NCBI RefSeq assembly: GCF_050717515.1
Contig: NZ_JBOITL010000021.1
Coordinates: 124,001-188,000 of the forward strand
Direction of reading: 5' to 3'
Length of the DNA stretch: 64,000 bases
Source of the DNA: Clostridium_AD sp050717515
GTDB lineage: Bacteria > Bacillota > Clostridia > Clostridiales > Clostridiaceae
The translations under genes were made by a program, and so were the position numbers. Each line of letters opens with the position of its first letter. Position 1 is the stretch's first letter. Below are positions 28,073 through 36,334 of this stretch, in pieces. A model generated the notes under the pieces. It made no database searches. It had not been told where the DNA came from and worked only from the letters and a program-made list of their open reading frames with translations.

Positions 28073-28942
28073 TTATAGTAATGTCTTTAAATACTGAATT
28101 ACTATATCAGGTCTATCTAAGTAAATCTCATGGTCACTATTTTCGGCAATTATTAATTTTCCCTCACATGAAAGTTTTGATAACTCTACTTGTAGTTTAC
28201 GCCATTCAGCTTCATATAAAATTGCTTCGTTTTCTGGAATATCATAGCTAACCCAACATCTTTCCGCTACCTTATTATCTCTTGCTATTACAATAAGCGG
28301 AATATTGGGGAAGTTACAAATACCCTTGATTTCTTTACTATCTATATCCCAATTTTCAAATTCCTCTGCAATAGTTTTATGAAGTGTGGGATTTGTGAAG
28401 AATTCTTCTACATCTTTCATTTCTAGATCAGTTATACGATTTCTATAACCTGAAATGATATTTTTATTCTCCTCTTTTAGTTCCACTTTTGATTTTTTTG
28501 AAGAATTAATATTATCCACTACCATCTTATTTATTTCAATTAGGGAGTTCATCACAGGCGTATCAAGCATGTACAATTGTTTAAAATTAAAGGAAGTAGA
28601 GTCAATTAGCACTATACCTTTCAATTTATATGGATACATTTTTGCATACTGCTGTACACATAGCCCCCCAAAGGAATGTCCCATTAAAATAAATTTATCT
28701 TTTATCGCAATCTTTTCCATAAGATAATTTAGTTCTTCTGCAATATTCTTTGTAGTTCGAGAAGTGTTTGGGGCTTGGCTTTTCCCATAGCCAGATCTAT
28801 GATATAAAACAATAGTAAAGTCTTCTTTCAACTCTTGTACAATAGAATACCAATCATAGAATGAGCTACCTATCCCTGTTTCTATAACAATTACAGTTTT
28901 ACCTTTACCAATAATCTTGTATTCCAAATCTAATTCCTTCAT
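28073..28942 (-). CDS. Alpha/beta hydrolase
   Basis: A 289-residue hydrolase. The nucleophile elbow GHSFGG is near residue 95, the oxyanion region IVIETGIGSSFYDW near 18, and the catalytic His probably lies in ENSDHEIYLDRPDIVI near 275. No signal peptide. Start at ATG 28942 after AAAGGTGG; four in-frame codons upstream are less likely. Substrate unknown. It stands between the core gcv operon and the repeat-rich array and carries no junction repeat itself. The upstream 28943-29210 stretch has locally higher GC (about 28.98-29.06 kb) but no gene that I can support. Confidence 0.8.
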   Translation of the reverse strand: MKELDLEYKIIGKGKTVIVIETGIGSSFYDWYSIVQELKEDFTIVLYHRSGYGKSQAPNTSRTTKNIAEELNYLMEKIAIKDKFILMGHSFGGLCVQQYAKMYPYKLKGIVLIDSTSFNFKQLYMLDTPVMNSLIEINKMVVDNINSSKKSKVELKEENKNIISGYRNRITDLEMKDVEEFFTNPTLHKTIAEEFENWDIDSKEIKGICNFPNIPLIVIARDNKVAERCWVSYDIPENEAILYEAEWRKLQVELSKLSCEGKLIIAENSDHEIYLDRPDIVIQYLKTLL

Positions 28943-29210
28943 AACACCATCCACCTTTCCTATTCAAAAATTCTTGTGCTGAAATTTTAGAGTATCGCCT
29001 TGAATGCGTCTTACCAAGTTCACTACGTTCACAACGATCCCAGGGGCTTTGCAATGCTATAATTCTATTTTCATCTGAAAACATCCCCTAAAAACTCTAT
29101 TCAAATTATATCATCCGGTACATCAGTACATCAACTTCAAACATTTTTACGAACTAAAAATATGGCATTTCATCATCAAAATTTATATCTTTAGTTTCCG
29201 TACCACCACT

Positions 29211-29552
29211 CTATTTTTTACGTATTTTCCTGAAGATGTAATAATCAACGTATTTTATATTTGGGTCAGGACCGTCTTCATAACTTTTAAAGAACGGTAT
29301 TCTGTTTATTTCAAATCCTAAAAACCTTTCATCTAAATTCACGTCCCCCTGCTTATGCCATTTGATTACTTGATAACCTATTCCATAATAGATTGCACTT
29401 CCACCATCTTTAATAAAAGGCAAAGAAATAATTACAAATATGGGCTTTCTTGATTCTGAAACCCTTTTGGAATCAATTGAATATGTTATAAAATGCAAAC
29501 CCATTAAAATAAGCAGAACTATTAATATCTTGGTTTTAGTTTTTTTCTTCAT
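29211..29552 (-). CDS. Single-pass membrane or exported protein, unknown function (first array gene)
   Basis: A 113-residue protein with one N-terminal hydrophobic helix (ILIVLLILMGLHFITYSI) and an outside-facing soluble part containing YYGIGYQVIKWHKQGD and FEINRIPFF. I do not recognise the family. It is the left-most gene of the repeat-separated array, and its promoter appears to lie in junction R1: a TATAAT 63 bp upstream of its start. All array genes share this minus-strand orientation. Confidence 0.65.
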   Translation of the reverse strand: MKKKTKTKILIVLLILMGLHFITYSIDSKRVSESRKPIFVIISLPFIKDGGSAIYYGIGYQVIKWHKQGDVNLDERFLGFEINRIPFFKSYEDGPDPNIKYVDYYIFRKIRKK

Positions 29553-29594
29553 AATATCTCCCTACAAGAAAATACTTAATGAACATTAATATAA

Positions 29595-29725
29595 GATTCC
29601 GAATCATAATTACTATTATATGACATATAAGTAAAAATTGAAATAGCTCAAGCTTTACTGTAGTATATTTTTCTAAGTCGTCACAAGTAAAAACGCCACA
29701 AACTTTTATTGTTTGTGACGCCTAA
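29595..29725 (-). repeat. Array junction R1, full length (A-type)
   Basis: Contains, left to right on the plus strand: palindrome GATTCCGAATC (29595-29605), ATTATA (minus-strand TATAAT, 29615-29620), a hairpin with arms AAGTAAA/TTTACTG (29629-29660), and the core 29673-29725 with CACAAAC-7-GTTTGTG. The hairpin carries a paired change relative to other copies (G-C to A-T). On the minus strand the core is a terminator for the gene at 29780 and the rest a promoter for the gene at 29211. Confidence 0.85.
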
Positions 29726-29779
29726 TATGAAGATTACGTATTGACTATTCTGCAAATCACTTTTGCTCTTTATTGTTTT

Positions 29780-30094
29780 TCATTTTTTTCTTTTATCATT
29801 ATATTTTTCTCTAATAAAATCAAAAATATGTATACGCCTAAAAGCATCAGCATCCCCTGGTGATTTAGTCAAATAATCTTCTAATGCCTTTAAATCCATA
29901 TTGTAGTTTTCTATGAATACGCCATTTAATTTCTCCCAAAAGTTTTCATCATCTATATGCGGAAATGAAGCATTTGTTTTTTGTATTTCTGCATAAGCAA
30001 ATGGTGAATATTTCTCGGAATTAAACATAGCAGTATAATTAAATAATATGTTTTCTAGTTCGAATTTTTTTTTATCATATGTAAACTCACGCAT
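29780..30094 (-). CDS. Uncharacterised soluble protein, 104 residues
   Basis: Begins MREFTYDKKKFELENILFNYTAMFN and ends DAFRRIHIFDFIREKYNDKRKK; mostly helical and charged. No family recognised. ATG 30094 follows GGAGGTAATAAG-type bases. It lies between junctions R1 (downstream) and R2 (upstream) and forms a single-gene unit. Confidence 0.62.
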   Translation of the reverse strand: MREFTYDKKKFELENILFNYTAMFNSEKYSPFAYAEIQKTNASFPHIDDENFWEKLNGVFIENYNMDLKALEDYLTKSPGDADAFRRIHIFDFIREKYNDKRKK

Positions 30095-30149
30095 CTTATT
30101 ACCTCCTGCATAATATAATCATTCATAAGCTTGTAGTCATAATATTCTA

Positions 30150-30201
30150 CTAATCTATCACAAATAAAAACGTCACAGACTTTGTTGCTTGTGACGCCTA
30201 A
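30150..30201 (-). repeat. Array junction R2, divergent core
   Basis: A diverged core (CACAGAC-6-GCTTGTG in place of CACAAAC-7-GTTTGTG) that keeps the right end GACGCCTAATAAGA. It follows the LspA-like gene and precedes the gene at 29780. No A- or B-type extension. Confidence 0.75.
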
Positions 30202-30272
30202 TAAGAGCAATGTTACACAACTACAACCGTTAATAATTCTTATTCTTATTCTTTCAATGATGTAATTTATGT

Positions 30273-30803
30273 TTATAATTTCCGTAGAATATATTTAGTA
30301 AAATCTTTTAATACATTATCATCAATTTGGTTTAAAACTTTGTTTTTAAAGAGCAGTAATACGATTATCAACCCACTAAAAACATTAATATATACATCTT
30401 TTAAGTCAAACGTAAAAAAACCATTTACTAATATGTAATCTAAACTACCATTCCAAAAAACCTTGTCAATTAGCGAACATAAAGCTCCAGAAAATATAAA
30501 AGCATACATAATATTAATAATTTTGATATGTCCCAATTGATAATTTAGATACCGATAAAACAAATATATTAATATGATCATAATTGTTCCAAAAGCAATG
30601 TGAATCCATTTACTCACACCTAATTGAAACATAGAATTAAGCCATGAATATTGCCTATTGAACATAGGCTCAAAGTATAGGAATCCAGGCAATATAGGAA
30701 ATTTTCTGTCAAGAAAATTGTTGTTAATTACTATTTTAATAACCTGTTCTATTGTTACTAAAATAAGCACTGCTATACATGTCTTTTTGTTTTGAATTTT
30801 CAT
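30273..30803 (-). CDS. Divergent signal-peptidase-II-like (LspA family) membrane protein
   Basis: A 176-residue protein with four hydrophobic helices. Two regions correspond to the LspA catalytic dyad motifs: SGALCSLIDKVFW (compare GALGNLIDR) and FTFDLKDVYINVFSG (compare FNxAD). Both aspartates are kept, but surrounding residues are atypical. LspA normally cleaves prolipoprotein signals; this copy may act on another substrate or be degenerate. I start at ATG 30803 after TAGGTGGTGCAGAATAAAT; the longer frame runs back into the repeat. It lies between R2 and R3, far from the usual lspA neighbourhood (rluD, pyr genes). Confidence 0.7.
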   Translation of the reverse strand: MKIQNKKTCIAVLILVTIEQVIKIVINNNFLDRKFPILPGFLYFEPMFNRQYSWLNSMFQLGVSKWIHIAFGTIMIILIYLFYRYLNYQLGHIKIINIMYAFIFSGALCSLIDKVFWNGSLDYILVNGFFTFDLKDVYINVFSGLIIVLLLFKNKVLNQIDDNVLKDFTKYILRKL

Positions 30804-30854
30804 ATTTATTCTGCACCACCTAATATAAATAATCTTCGCATAAAAATACGATTT

Positions 30855-31060
30855 CGACTTAATAATACCATAATTTATCATAAATATAAAGATTTTATAT
30901 ATCTTAATATTCACGCCAGCATATTTTCCGATTCCGAATCATTGTTACCATTATATAACACAACAGTAAAGATTGGAATAGTCCAAACTTTACTGCATCA
31001 TATATTCCTAAGTCGTCACAAGAAAAAACGCCACAAATTTTTATTGTTTGTGACGTCTAA
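30855..31060 (-). repeat. Array junction R3, composite (B-type remnant plus full A-type)
   Basis: From left: a B-type remnant (30855-30930, sharing AATAATACCATAATTTATC with the other B modules), palindrome GATTCCGAATC (30930-30940), ATTATA (30950-30955), hairpin CAGTAAA/TTTACTG (30964-30995) and core 31008-31060. Two promoter modules are stacked here, as if one junction inserted into another. Confidence 0.82.
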
Positions 31061-31134
31061 TTAGAATAAGGCAAAAATTCTGCTAATTACGGCATCCTGC
31101 ATATATCAAAGATTGTTGCAGATTATTTCCATTT

Positions 31135-31905
31135 TTATGGATTATAGAATTTTAATGCTTCCAACTTTTTTGCCTGCACATACGCTTTTCGTAAAAATTC
31201 CTCTGCCGATAAATCCTTATAATCCCAATTCATGGCCTCTATTGCAGTCTGACCGGAATAACCAGTTTCAGCAATTTTTTTCATGGCTACAGACCAATCA
31301 ATTGTACCGTCAAAGGGTAATCGGTGTATGGTATTTCCGTTATAATCATGTAAATGTAATGCCATCAAACGGGAACCGTACATGGATAATAAATCATAGC
31401 TCGGATAATAGTGGTAGTGATGACAGCAGTCATAACAGAATCCTATGCGCTGGGAGTCCACTTGCTCCAGCATATGTGACAAATTGGTAAAATTCCGTAA
31501 ATTCTCCAGTGCAACATTGACGCCAAGCTGTTCAGCCTTTTCAGCAATTCTCTTGATTCTATACAATCCCAATGCGTTATATGGTTTGTCATCGTCCGGC
31601 AAATGCACCACCATGGTCGGAATCTCAAATTCGGCACAATCCTTGACACATTGCAAATAGCAATCGATTGAGGCTTCACCGTCCAGATTATCAAGCCAGA
31701 TGTTGTCTTGGACTTGGAATGGTGTGTGGATATTTTCTATAACAAGACCCGCTTCCCGAACAATTTGCGGACCGCTACGATAATTGTTCCGACCTAAGTA
31801 TTCACTCCACCATAATAAAACACCGTCAAACCCTGCTTCTTTTATCAGCCGATAACGTTCCTTTATCGGCAATTCATAGCCGAACCAATCATAAATGGTA
31901 ATCAT
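31135..31905 (-). CDS. Sugar phosphate isomerase/epimerase-like TIM-barrel protein
   Basis: A 256-residue xylose-isomerase/AP-endonuclease-2 fold. Visible features: HTPFQVQD, VVHLPDD near 98, NVALENLRNF near 130 (metal Glu), FCYDCCHHYHYY near 157, ALHLHDYNG near 183 and TAIEAMNWD near 223. Together these resemble the divalent-metal site. Typical members isomerise or epimerise sugars or inositols. Codon use and base composition are clearly more GC-rich than in neighbours, which suggests recent transfer. It sits in the R3-R4 unit with a GNAT fragment and a small membrane protein. Confidence 0.78.
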   Translation of the reverse strand: MITIYDWFGYELPIKERYRLIKEAGFDGVLLWWSEYLGRNNYRSGPQIVREAGLVIENIHTPFQVQDNIWLDNLDGEASIDCYLQCVKDCAEFEIPTMVVHLPDDDKPYNALGLYRIKRIAEKAEQLGVNVALENLRNFTNLSHMLEQVDSQRIGFCYDCCHHYHYYPSYDLLSMYGSRLMALHLHDYNGNTIHRLPFDGTIDWSVAMKKIAETGYSGQTAIEAMNWDYKDLSAEEFLRKAYVQAKKLEALKFYNP

Positions 31906-31927
31906 AATCCACTCCCTTTCTTGCTTT

Positions 31928-32166
31928 TTACGTCATAGCTTTTATATAATTCATAACTATTTCATCTTCATCAACTTCACCAGTATGATTGAACCCCATG
32001 TCAAGGTATAAATTTCGTGCGACTTCATCACCTTCTATATAGCAAAGAATTATCGAATCATATTTCTCTTCATTCTTTATCATGGAGAACCAGAGTTGCA
32101 TAGCAGACTTTCCATAACCGTTCTCATTTTTCGTCTTAATTTTTACATAGATAATAAAGTAGCATC
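31928..32166 (-). pseudogene. GNAT acetyltransferase, C-terminal fragment
   Basis: An open frame without a start, ending at TAA 31928, reads ENGYGKSAMQLWFSMIK...GDEVARNLYLDMGFNHTGEVDEDEIVMNYI. This is the acetyl-CoA-binding loop and C-terminal strand of a diamine-acetyltransferase-like GNAT protein. The first half is absent and the frame runs directly into the stop of the next gene at 32167. A decayed cargo gene. Confidence 0.7.
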
Positions 32167-32490
32167 TTAGTTATTTAAGAATATTGCGTCATATATGAAC
32201 TTATATGATATATTTTTTAATTTTAGTAGATAGTTTATTAAATGGAATACTAACGGATATAACACTATGTAAGTACCGATTAATTTATATTTAATGACAA
32301 TCAATCCAAGAATAATGGCACATACTGAATTTAATATTGAAAAAAACAACTGAAGGTTTAAGAATTTTTGTTTGTTTAATATGATAATATCATCACTTCT
32401 ATTATAAATGTTGACTTTATTTTTGCATATAATAGAATAAATCAGAAAGATTAATCCTACACCAATTAAAAGCAAACCAACAATATTCAA
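32167..32490 (-). CDS. Small membrane protein, paralogue of the 39940 gene
   Basis: A 107-residue protein with about four hydrophobic segments (VGLLLIGVGLIFLIYSIIC; FFSILNSVCAIILGLIVI; YIVLYPLVFHLINYLL). It shares length and the pattern MNxVGLL...IYSxxCxNKV...RSDxxxIL...F..LQL.FSI with the protein at 39940. The function is unknown. Transcription probably starts from TATAAT in R4 (32544-32549), 54 bp upstream of the ATG. Confidence 0.7.
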   Translation of the reverse strand: MNIVGLLLIGVGLIFLIYSIICKNKVNIYNRSDDIIILNKQKFLNLQLFFSILNSVCAIILGLIVIKYKLIGTYIVLYPLVFHLINYLLKLKNISYKFIYDAIFLNN

Positions 32491-32536
32491 CTTTATCCCC
32501 CCTTTTTCAGTTCAACATATTTTACAATTTTAAAAT

Positions 32537-32654
32537 TTTTACCATTATATAACACAACAATAGAAATTAGAATAGTCCAAACTTTACTGCACCATAGTTT
32601 CCTAAGTCGTCACAAGTAAAAACGCCACAAACTTTTATTGTTTATGACGCCTAA
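32537..32654 (-). repeat. Array junction R4 (A-type, 5' arm decayed)
   Basis: ATTATA at 32544-32549, hairpin region 32558-32589 with one arm decayed (CAATAGA for CAGTAAA), core 32602-32654. The GATTCCGAATC palindrome is not recognisable in this copy. Serves as terminator for the GNAT gene at 32708 and promoter for the gene at 32167. Confidence 0.8.
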
Positions 32655-32707
32655 AATGAAAGATGAAAAGTAACTTTCTATTTTAATCCTCTAGTTAGTT
32701 ACTTACT

Positions 32708-33124
32708 TTATGTCAATTGCTTTACAAAATAATGACGTTTACTTGTTAGTGGATATTCTTCTAATGTAAAAACCTCTTTATATCCTAACTTTACATAAAA
32801 ATCCTTAGCTTGAAAACTAAAAGTATCAAGAAATGAATATTTACAACCTCTTCTTATGGCTTCTGCTTCAACATCTTTTAATAGTTTTGAACCTATTTTC
32901 TGACCTCTTAATTTTTCATCAACCCATAATAATGATATCTCTAACCAATTACCATGAGTTTCTGCTGAAATCCCTCCTATTTTATAGCCACCTTCATCAT
33001 TAACGAAAATGGCTATATGCTTAACTATGTTTAACTCGATATGAGAAAGATTGTATTCTATTAATCTGTTTACAATTTCACTAGTATCTTGCTCTGTTGG
33101 ATTATCAGTCATTATGTATTTCAT
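32708..33124 (-). CDS. GNAT-family N-acetyltransferase
   Basis: A 138-residue acetyltransferase. The acetyl-CoA motif A reads LWVDEKLRGQKIGSKLLKDVEAEAIRRG near 77, and the C-terminal YVKLGYKEV strand follows. Such proteins acetylate small amines, antibiotics or peptides; the substrate is unknown. ATG 33124 follows AAAAGGAGCGTGTTTAT. It is a single-gene unit between R4 and R5. Confidence 0.85.
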   Translation of the reverse strand: MKYIMTDNPTEQDTSEIVNRLIEYNLSHIELNIVKHIAIFVNDEGGYKIGGISAETHGNWLEISLLWVDEKLRGQKIGSKLLKDVEAEAIRRGCKYSFLDTFSFQAKDFYVKLGYKEVFTLEEYPLTSKRHYFVKQLT

Positions 33125-33269
33125 ATAAACACGCTCCTTTTAATGATATTACTTTAACATAAATATTAGCATATAATTAATTGAAATACAGTGTAAAAAA
33201 CAATTATAACTATTTTTTACTTACACAATCGTAGGATATTGTATAAAAAATTTCATGTTTGTTAGTCGG

Positions 33270-33295
33270 GTAGATAGGGAGCCCGACAATAGCAG
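33270..33295 (-). repeat. GTCGGG hairpin element, copy 1
   Basis: Plus strand carries GTCGGGTAGATAGGGAGCC then CGAC; the ends GTCGGG/CCCGAC pair. A close relative occurs at 44110-44130. Both lie upstream of a minus-strand gene start. The 33125-33362 gap holds this element and AT-rich DNA. Confidence 0.5.
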
Positions 33296-33362
33296 AGTAT
33301 ATACCATTTTTCCCATTATCGACAGAGGTTTTTAAATCATTAATTTGCTTCGAATTATCTGC

Positions 33363-33417
33363 CTAAATCGCGTCACAAGTAAAAACGCCACAAACTTTTA
33401 TTGTTTGTGACGCCTAA
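33363..33417 (-). repeat. Array junction R5 (core)
   Basis: Core with two extra bases in the left part (CTAAATCGCGTCACAAG), CACAAAC-7-GTTTGTG and right end GACGCCTAATATGAA. No A or B module attached. Confidence 0.85.
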
Positions 33418-33500
33418 TATGAAAAAATGTGACACAACTAATACGTAAGACTTACGTATTTTATTAAATTCTATAAACTAGAATTTATCAAAACTAAACT

Positions 33501-33956
33501 TTAGTGAATCGGTACACAAATTTCACAAAAATGTTTTTTAACCATTTCAGTCTTATACCTTTCAAGAATAGGTCTTGATTCATCCAGTTGATAGCCTTTC
33601 TTGAATAATTCCGGAAAAATTGCAAGCCACGCTTTTTGAACTTCTTCAGCTGTATGTCTTATTTTAAAAACTGCATATTTTCCTCCAAGAATGCTACCAT
33701 CACTAATATAATCATCACTAATGCAATAATCATTTGAAATAACGAGACATGTGTCATAACGACAATTTTCAGGTTCTACTATTTTAGGGTTATCATGGGC
33801 AATTCCTAGTATGATAGATTGCTCATTAATCAGTCCATTAGACATAGCCCATTTTTTTAATTTTTCCATTATTTGAACATTATTTTGCCCATAAGATCCA
33901 ATCTGTCTTATATAAGCAATTCTATAAAATGAAGTTTTTTCAATTTCTATATTCAT
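33501..33956 (-). CDS. GyrI-like / AraC effector-binding-domain protein
   Basis: A 151-residue stand-alone effector-binding domain (SOUL/GyrI-like). The start MNIEIEKTSFYRIAYIRQIGSYGQN and the ending YAVFKIRHTAEEVQKAWLAIFPELFKKGYQLDESRPILERY are characteristic. Such domains bind small amphipathic molecules or protect gyrase from inhibitors. No DNA-binding domain is attached. Start at ATG 33956 after AAGAAAGGAAAAATT. Single-gene unit between R5 and R6. Confidence 0.8.
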   Translation of the reverse strand: MNIEIEKTSFYRIAYIRQIGSYGQNNVQIMEKLKKWAMSNGLINEQSIILGIAHDNPKIVEPENCRYDTCLVISNDYCISDDYISDGSILGGKYAVFKIRHTAEEVQKAWLAIFPELFKKGYQLDESRPILERYKTEMVKKHFCEICVPIH

Positions 33957-34096
33957 AATTTTTCCTTTCTTTATAAAGTACATCGATGTCTAGAAACATC
34001 ATATAATGCTTTAAAATAGAAAACAAGACATTTTTTAAAATTACTAATTTACCCCTTACAGGTGTTTATTAATAATTTATATGACGCATTATTTTC

Positions 34097-34149
34097 CTAA
34101 GTCGTCACAAGTAAAAACGCCACAAACTTTTATTGTTTGTGACGTCTAA
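34097..34149 (-). repeat. Array junction R6 (core)
   Basis: Standard core: CTAAGTCGTCACAAG, CACAAAC-7-GTTTGTG, GACGTCTAATTAGAA. Downstream of the nucleoside phosphorylase gene at 34184, so it is that gene's terminator on the minus strand. Confidence 0.88.
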
Positions 34150-34183
34150 TTAGAAGATATCGTCTCATTACTGTTCTTTTGTA

Positions 34184-34969
34184 TTATTTATGTTCATAAT
34201 AGATTGCATACTTTATTGAGTTGATAATAAATTTATTTTTTATACTTTTAAATTCAGAATTTCCCCAATCCCAATTTTTATCTTCTTTATTAATCGGGTG
34301 TTTATCTGAAACAAGTAATATTACATTAGGCTCTATTCCATAATATTTACTTACAGATAGTAATGCAGACGCCTCCATATCTACTCCTACGCAATCCATG
34401 TTTCTCCAATACTCTTCTTTATAGAATGTTTGTCTATAAATTGCATCGGTAGTAACTGTATTGAGTTGATATGTATTAAAATACTGGTTAAAATAACTTA
34501 ACCCTTTTGATATCAGTATTTCAGACTGTTCTACAAATTTAATATTTTCATAATAGTGTAATGATGTTCCTTCTTCACTCAATACTTTTCTTGGTATTAT
34601 TACATCTCCAACTTTAACTTTCTTAGAGAATCCACCACACATACCTATTAAAGTGATATCTTTAACATCTAATGCAATCAAAGTTTCTACCGTATCAGCA
34701 ATAGCAGGAGAACCATATCCTCCATGGACAAAGCATACATTTGAATGTTCTTTAACTACTAAACATTCACTTCCTCCAATAAACTTAGGAATTTTCTTCA
34801 TGATAACTTTTGTATTATAATTTGTTTTCAAACATTCCATAGCTGACCCAATGCAAAACACAACCGCTTTAGGTGGTAATTTCACATTTTCTTCACTTTT
34901 ATGAGAACTATCAATATGTTTTTTGGCTGTAATTATTGACTCACTGCTATCTTCCTTATGTTTCCACAT
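34184..34969 (-). CDS. Nucleoside phosphorylase family protein
   Basis: A 261-residue PNP/UDP-phosphorylase-fold protein that would split a nucleoside with phosphate. HGGYGSPAIADTVETLIAL near 93, LIGMCGGFSKKVKVGDVIIP near 118 and the ribose-binding VGVDMEASALL near 208 are family marks; SDKHP with a conserved Asp follows. I start at ATG 34969 after GGGGGTGGAATC and drop a 16-residue longer frame. Array unit between R6 and a reduced junction at 35029. Confidence 0.8.
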   Translation of the reverse strand: MWKHKEDSSESIITAKKHIDSSHKSEENVKLPPKAVVFCIGSAMECLKTNYNTKVIMKKIPKFIGGSECLVVKEHSNVCFVHGGYGSPAIADTVETLIALDVKDITLIGMCGGFSKKVKVGDVIIPRKVLSEEGTSLHYYENIKFVEQSEILISKGLSYFNQYFNTYQLNTVTTDAIYRQTFYKEEYWRNMDCVGVDMEASALLSVSKYYGIEPNVILLVSDKHPINKEDKNWDWGNSEFKSIKNKFIINSIKYAIYYEHK

Positions 34970-35028
34970 GATTCCACCCCCATTCTGTATGTATTTTCTA
35001 ATAGAATTGCATCGCAATCTATTACTAT

Positions 35029-35055
35029 GTCGTCACTTAAGAATTATGTGCAATA
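35029..35055 (-). repeat. Reduced array junction S6 (degenerate)
   Basis: GTCGTCACTTAAGAATTATG then TGC resembles the reduced junctions (GTGACGYAACTTTAGAA) but is strongly diverged. It separates the phosphorylase gene from the glycine-zipper gene. Confidence 0.4.
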
Positions 35056-35077
35056 GATTTATATAATAACAGTTAAA

Positions 35078-35392
35078 TTAGAATAAATAACCACTAACTT
35101 TAGGTGTCAATAATATAAGAATCACACCTATAGTACACACTACACCTACCTTAATTAAGTCTCTTTTTACATCCTTATTATTTTTATCTATTATTCCACC
35201 TGTACCTAGCCCAAGAAGCATACCCAATCCAGCTCCAATAGCTATATTATCAAATATTGCTCCTAATGCAGCTCCAAGTGCTAATCCAATTCCAATTCCA
35301 ATTCCAATTCCAGCACCAAGATAATAATTCTGTTTATCTTGTTTTTCATTATTATTGGGATTCTCATTATTAATATTATTTTTATCAGACAT
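35078..35392 (-). CDS. Glycine-zipper membrane protein, 104 residues
   Basis: An Asn-rich N-terminus (NNINNENPNNNEKQDKQN) is followed by a glycine-zipper helix (YLGAGIGIGIGIGLALGAALGA), a second one (AIGAGLGMLLGLGTGGIID) and a last hydrophobic helix (VGVVCTIGVILILLT). No known family function; glycine zippers pack helices and can oligomerise. Related in style to the 51-residue protein at 40592. Possible start at ATG 35392. Confidence 0.65.
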   Translation of the reverse strand: MSDKNNINNENPNNNEKQDKQNYYLGAGIGIGIGIGLALGAALGAIFDNIAIGAGLGMLLGLGTGGIIDKNNKDVKRDLIKVGVVCTIGVILILLTPKVSGYLF

Positions 35393-35440
35393 ATTTAAAC
35401 AACTCCTTCTAACCTCAACTTTTGTTACTGAACATTTTTA

Positions 35441-35472
35441 TACAGTTGTGACGTAACTTTAAAATATTGTGA
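35441..35472 (-). repeat. Reduced array junction S1
   Basis: TACAGTTGTGACGTAAC then TTTAAAATATTGTG: keeps the right-end motif and the distal tail but lacks the terminator hairpin and the promoter. Lies between the glycine-zipper gene and the HIT gene. Confidence 0.65.
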
Positions 35473-35555
35473 ATCAACTTAAGTCTATATGCTATATTAT
35501 TCCACACATTTAAAACTCTTAAATGGTAAATTAGAATTTACATGCTAATAGAACT

Positions 35556-36032
35556 TTAAGATTGCATTAAATTTCTAAGAAGATCAGCTGTTGATAAAAC
35601 TTCTTTAATATTTTTTTCGTTCTTCATATTTAATTTTACATATTCCATAATTTTTCTAATATCAGTTAATGAATTTTCAAATAACTTATTCATCCAATTA
35701 TATTTTGGAAAAAGCCATACATGAAAGTGGTTTGAACGTTCTTCTTGAATAATAACTACTTCATTGATATCACTAATCTCATTTAAAGCTAATCTAGATT
35801 TATATATCAGGTTAGTAAGTTCTGTTACTTCATCTAAAGTAAATTGAGCAATTGACCTTAGATGTTTTTTTGATGCTATGATGAGAAAGCCCTTTAGAGG
35901 AATTTCTAAATCTTGCTGTATAAAAAAATTCTCTGTTTCCTTTATGATTCCGCCTGCAGGTATAATATTACCTTTACCTATTTCACAACCAATACATTCA
36001 GACTTCCACTCATTATTCATAAAATCTTTCAT
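35556..36032 (-). CDS. HIT-domain (histidine triad) protein
   Basis: A 158-residue protein with an N-terminal CIGCEIGKG-type region and HIT-like motif NHFHVWLFPKYNW near 103. The usual HxHxHxx triad is reduced to HFHVWLF, so catalysis as a nucleotide hydrolase/transferase is possible but not certain. ATG 36032 follows GGAGTGAATTATA. Its promoter is likely the TATAAT in R7 (36126-36131), 94 bp upstream. Confidence 0.75.
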   Translation of the reverse strand: MKDFMNNEWKSECIGCEIGKGNIIPAGGIIKETENFFIQQDLEIPLKGFLIIASKKHLRSIAQFTLDEVTELTNLIYKSRLALNEISDINEVVIIQEERSNHFHVWLFPKYNWMNKLFENSLTDIRKIMEYVKLNMKNEKNIKEVLSTADLLRNLMQS

Positions 36033-36105
36033 TATAATTCACTCCTTCTTTTTCTATATCTATAAATAAATACGAACCAGAATTATTAAAGTTACAATAT
36101 TTTAC

Positions 36106-36235
36106 GATTTCGAATCATTTCTACCATTATATAACATAACAGTAAAAATTGGAATAGTCCAAACTTTACTGCACCATATTTTTCTTGTCATCACAAGTAA
36201 AAACGCCACAAACTTTTATTGTTTGTGACGTCTAA
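36106..36235 (-). repeat. Array junction R7, full length (A-type)
   Basis: GATTTCGAATC (36106-36116), ATTATA (36126-36131), hairpin CAGTAAA/TTTACTG (36140-36171), core 36184-36235 with CACAAAC-7-GTTTGTG. Left core bases are CTTGTCATCACAAG, a small divergence. Confidence 0.85.
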
Positions 36236-36334
36236 TATGAATATTCTGAAGTAATATACTCTATTTATTTTTGCACGTTCAATTTTATCAACTAAATATT
36301 ACTTTCTTTCTATATCGCTGTATTTGCTGTATAC

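Noticed and set aside
28980..29060. Gene in the GC-richer stretch before the hydrolase
   Set aside because: A short minus-strand frame can be read but has no ribosome site or recognisable motif; it may be a scrap of foreign DNA.
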